A stretch of DNA of 5,830 nt from assembly GCA_013290035.1 (NCBI GenBank), contig JABCYT010000256.1, forward strand, positions 1 through 5,830, read 5' to 3'. Position numbers and translations under genes: made by a program. The notes under the pieces were generated by a model that saw only the letters and a list, made by a program, of their open reading frames with translations, had not been told where the DNA came from and did not search any database. Of this stretch, positions 4,935-5,830 are shown piece after piece (position 1 is the first letter of the stretch; each line of letters starts with the position of its first letter). The DNA comes from Alphaproteobacteria bacterium. Its GTDB lineage: Bacteria; Pseudomonadota; Alphaproteobacteria; Reyranellales; Reyranellaceae.

Positions 4935-5597
4935 TTGGTTGGCGCGCGACTCTCCGATCACGGTGGAACGCAGCGGCTGGCCCGGGATCCCGTGTCGTCG
5001 CCGGCGTATGTGCCCGCGTCGGTCCAGCTCTCGACGATGCTGGATCGGGCGGAGGGCGCCGGCGTCTCGATCGGATGGCTGATGGAGAAGCTCGGCCGGC
5101 GCTCTTTCGGTCTGACCCTCTTCGTGATGGCCGTGGTCGGTCTCATCCCCGGCGCATCGACGGCAGTCGGAGTCCTGGTTGCATGGCCGGCGGTCCAGAT
5201 GATGCTCGGGCAGGAAGTGGGCGTGCTGCCTCGCCTCATTGCTCGGCGGAAAATCGGCGTGGAGAGGCTGGCCCAGGTCATTCGCCTGGTCGCGCCGCGC
5301 CTCGCCTGGGTCGAGAAGCTGATCCGCCCGCGCTGGCCAACCCCCTTCCAGGCTACCAAGCGGCTGGCGGGGATCGTCATGCTGCTGCTGGGTCTGACCA
5401 TGGTCTCGCCCGTGCCGTTCAGCCACGTCGTCCCCGCCTTCGTCATCATGTTCCTGGCCTTGGCGTATCTGGAAGAGGACGGCATCGCCCTGCTGATCGG
5501 CTTGGTCGCCGCCCTCGTCTCGCTGGCGATCACGGCAGCGATGCTCTGGGGAGCCGTGCAGACGGTCGACTGGCTCGACCCGGTGCGGCCGGGATAG
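4935..5597 (+). CDS. ExoD family (exopolysaccharide synthesis) membrane protein
   Basis: The protein has 220 residues from TTG 4935, about the family's usual size of 180-220. The core starts near residue 31 with QLSTMLDRAEGAGVSIGWLM and continues with the ExoD signature LGRRSFGLTLFVMAVVGLIPG (53-73) and the hydrophobic stretch to VQMMLGQ (92). A cytoplasm-like basic loop RLIARRKIGVERL (100-112) follows, then hydrophobic segments at about 144-158, 164-179 and 183-206. It is therefore an inner-membrane protein with roughly four or five membrane segments. ExoD was named from Sinorhizobium meliloti, where mutants are altered in exopolysaccharide and nodule invasion; its biochemical role remains unclear. 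The frame begins 3 nt after the kinase stop, and GAGGAG at 4919-4924 supports the TTG. GTG 4992 and GTG 5010 are in-frame alternatives that would remove a poorly conserved-looking N-terminus. Pairing with a sensor kinase suggests an envelope or surface polysaccharide response, which is inference. Confidence 0.88.
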   Translation: MVGARLSDHGGTQRLARDPVSSPAYVPASVQLSTMLDRAEGAGVSIGWLMEKLGRRSFGLTLFVMAVVGLIPGASTAVGVLVAWPAVQMMLGQEVGVLPRLIARRKIGVERLAQVIRLVAPRLAWVEKLIRPRWPTPFQATKRLAGIVMLLLGLTMVSPVPFSHVVPAFVIMFLALAYLEEDGIALLIGLVAALVSLAITAAMLWGAVQTVDWLDPVRPG

Positions 5598-5604
5598 AGC
5601 GATC

Positions 5605-5629
5605 GAAGCCGTGCGGGATCGGCGGCTTC
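5605..5629. terminator. Weak hairpin between convergent genes
   Basis: GAAGCCG (5605-5611) pairs with CGGCTTC (5623-5629) around an 11-nt loop. It sits in the 31-bp gap between the ExoD-like stop and the stop codon of the small minus-strand membrane protein, touching the latter. No proper T-run follows on either strand, so termination activity is uncertain, but the position fits a shared terminator. Confidence 0.35.
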
Positions 5630-5760
5630 TATTGCTGCGTCGACACGCCCGCGCCGCGGCCGACTTCGAGATTGTTGTCGCTGAAGAAATGCAGCCCGAG
5701 AAACAGCAGGGCGACGGCTAGCACACCCCAGGCCAGCCACGTCGCAGCCGCCGACTTCAT
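5629..5760 (-). CDS. Small single-pass membrane protein, 43 residues, unknown function
   Basis: On the minus strand an ATG at 5760-5758 opens a 43-codon frame ending in TAG at 5631-5629. It begins MKSAAATW, has one hydrophobic segment at about residues 8-25 (LAWGVLAVALLFLGLHFF), and ends with a polar tail, SDNNLEVGRGAGVSTQQ. This is the layout of a small inner-membrane protein. The third codon positions are GC-rich as in the neighbours. The Shine-Dalgarno is weak: GGGAAG directly precedes the ATG, too close for an ideal site, and no upstream in-frame start was seen. It runs toward the ExoD-like gene with 31 bp between the stops, and its promoter would lie in 5761-5830 or beyond. I do not recognise its family. 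Chance occurrence of a 43-codon frame in high-GC DNA is possible, but the clean hydrophobic core argues for a real gene. Confidence 0.55.
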   Translation of the reverse strand: MKSAAATWLAWGVLAVALLFLGLHFFSDNNLEVGRGAGVSTQQ

Positions 5761-5830
5761 CTTCCCGCTTGCACCGGGTGCGACCTTTATCGATGGGATA
5801 ACCGCCGCGCTCTGCCGTGGCAGCCAATTC
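5761..5830. other. Right-end non-coding stretch upstream of the small membrane protein
   Basis: These 70 bases hold no gene I can support. They would be the leader or promoter region of the minus-strand small membrane protein. They contain a short inverted repeat, GCACC-G-GGTGC (5771-5781), and a relatively AT-rich patch (TTTATCGATGGGATAA, 5786-5801) that could include a minus-strand -10 element, though I cannot define a good -35 partner. Confidence 0.3.

Noticed and set aside
3537..5426. A 629-codon minus-strand open frame antisense to the kinase and ExoD-like genes
   Set aside because: It is a shadow frame in high-GC DNA: its translation is rich in Arg, Gln, Asp, His and Gly with no domain I recognise, while the plus-strand frames encode clear GAF/HisKA_2/HATPase and ExoD domains.
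4958..5827. A 289-codon minus-strand open frame over the ExoD-like gene and the right end
   Set aside because: Its translation is Arg/Ser/Pro/Thr-rich without recognisable motifs, and it overlaps the better-supported ExoD-like gene and the 43-residue membrane protein in another frame.

Overview
The window is high-GC DNA with strong G/C preference at third codon positions. Gene families and layout suggest an alphaproteobacterial chromosome, of the Hyphomicrobiales/Rhodospirillales type. The support is a Crp/Fnr regulator with an IGTTRSRVSQFMNKFRKLGF C-terminus, a HisKA_2-type histidine kinase, an ExoD-like membrane protein and small Tyr/Pro-rich exported proteins. The genus cannot be fixed from this sequence alone. 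I see no insertion sequence, CRISPR array, rRNA or tRNA, and no phage gene.

Left part (1-1731, + strand): the C-terminal part of a hydantoinase B/oxoprolinase-type subunit, whose 5' end lies outside the window, followed 33 bp later by a complete LLM-class (luciferase-like, flavin or F420) oxidoreductase with a strong ribosome binding site. This looks like the end of a catabolic operon. Middle (1732-2640): a Crp/Fnr-family regulator preceded by a perfect 16-bp CRP-like palindrome (TGTCC-N6-GGACA) and followed by a strong bidirectional hairpin terminator.

Minus-strand pair (2647-3424): a Spy/CpxP-like LTxxQ-family periplasmic protein and, 10 nt after its stop region, a small secreted Tyr/Asn/Gln/Pro-rich protein. 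The stop codon of the first overlaps the Shine-Dalgarno of the second. Divergently, on the + strand (3696-5597), lie a soluble GAF-HisKA_2-HATPase histidine kinase and an ExoD-like membrane protein, probably translationally linked. The 271-bp divergent intergenic region carries an 18-bp inverted repeat (CTGTTC-N6-GAACAG) with the same geometry as the palindrome before the Crp/Fnr gene. At the right end a 43-aa single-pass membrane protein, too short for routine ORF calling, is encoded on the minus strand, convergent with the ExoD-like gene.

The most interesting observations are three. First, two TGTYC-N6-GRACA palindromes, one before the Crp/Fnr gene and one in the kinase/Spy-like divergent promoter region, may form a small local regulon. 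Second, a 5 x 15-bp tandem repeat inside the kinase's GAF domain encodes pentapeptide-repeat-like TDxxS units in place of a normally conserved GAF segment. Third, the Crp/Fnr protein lacks the usual cAMP phosphate-binding Arg and has a changed recognition helix. I do not see a clearly new multi-gene system. The regulatory link between the regulator and the envelope/kinase cluster is inference.
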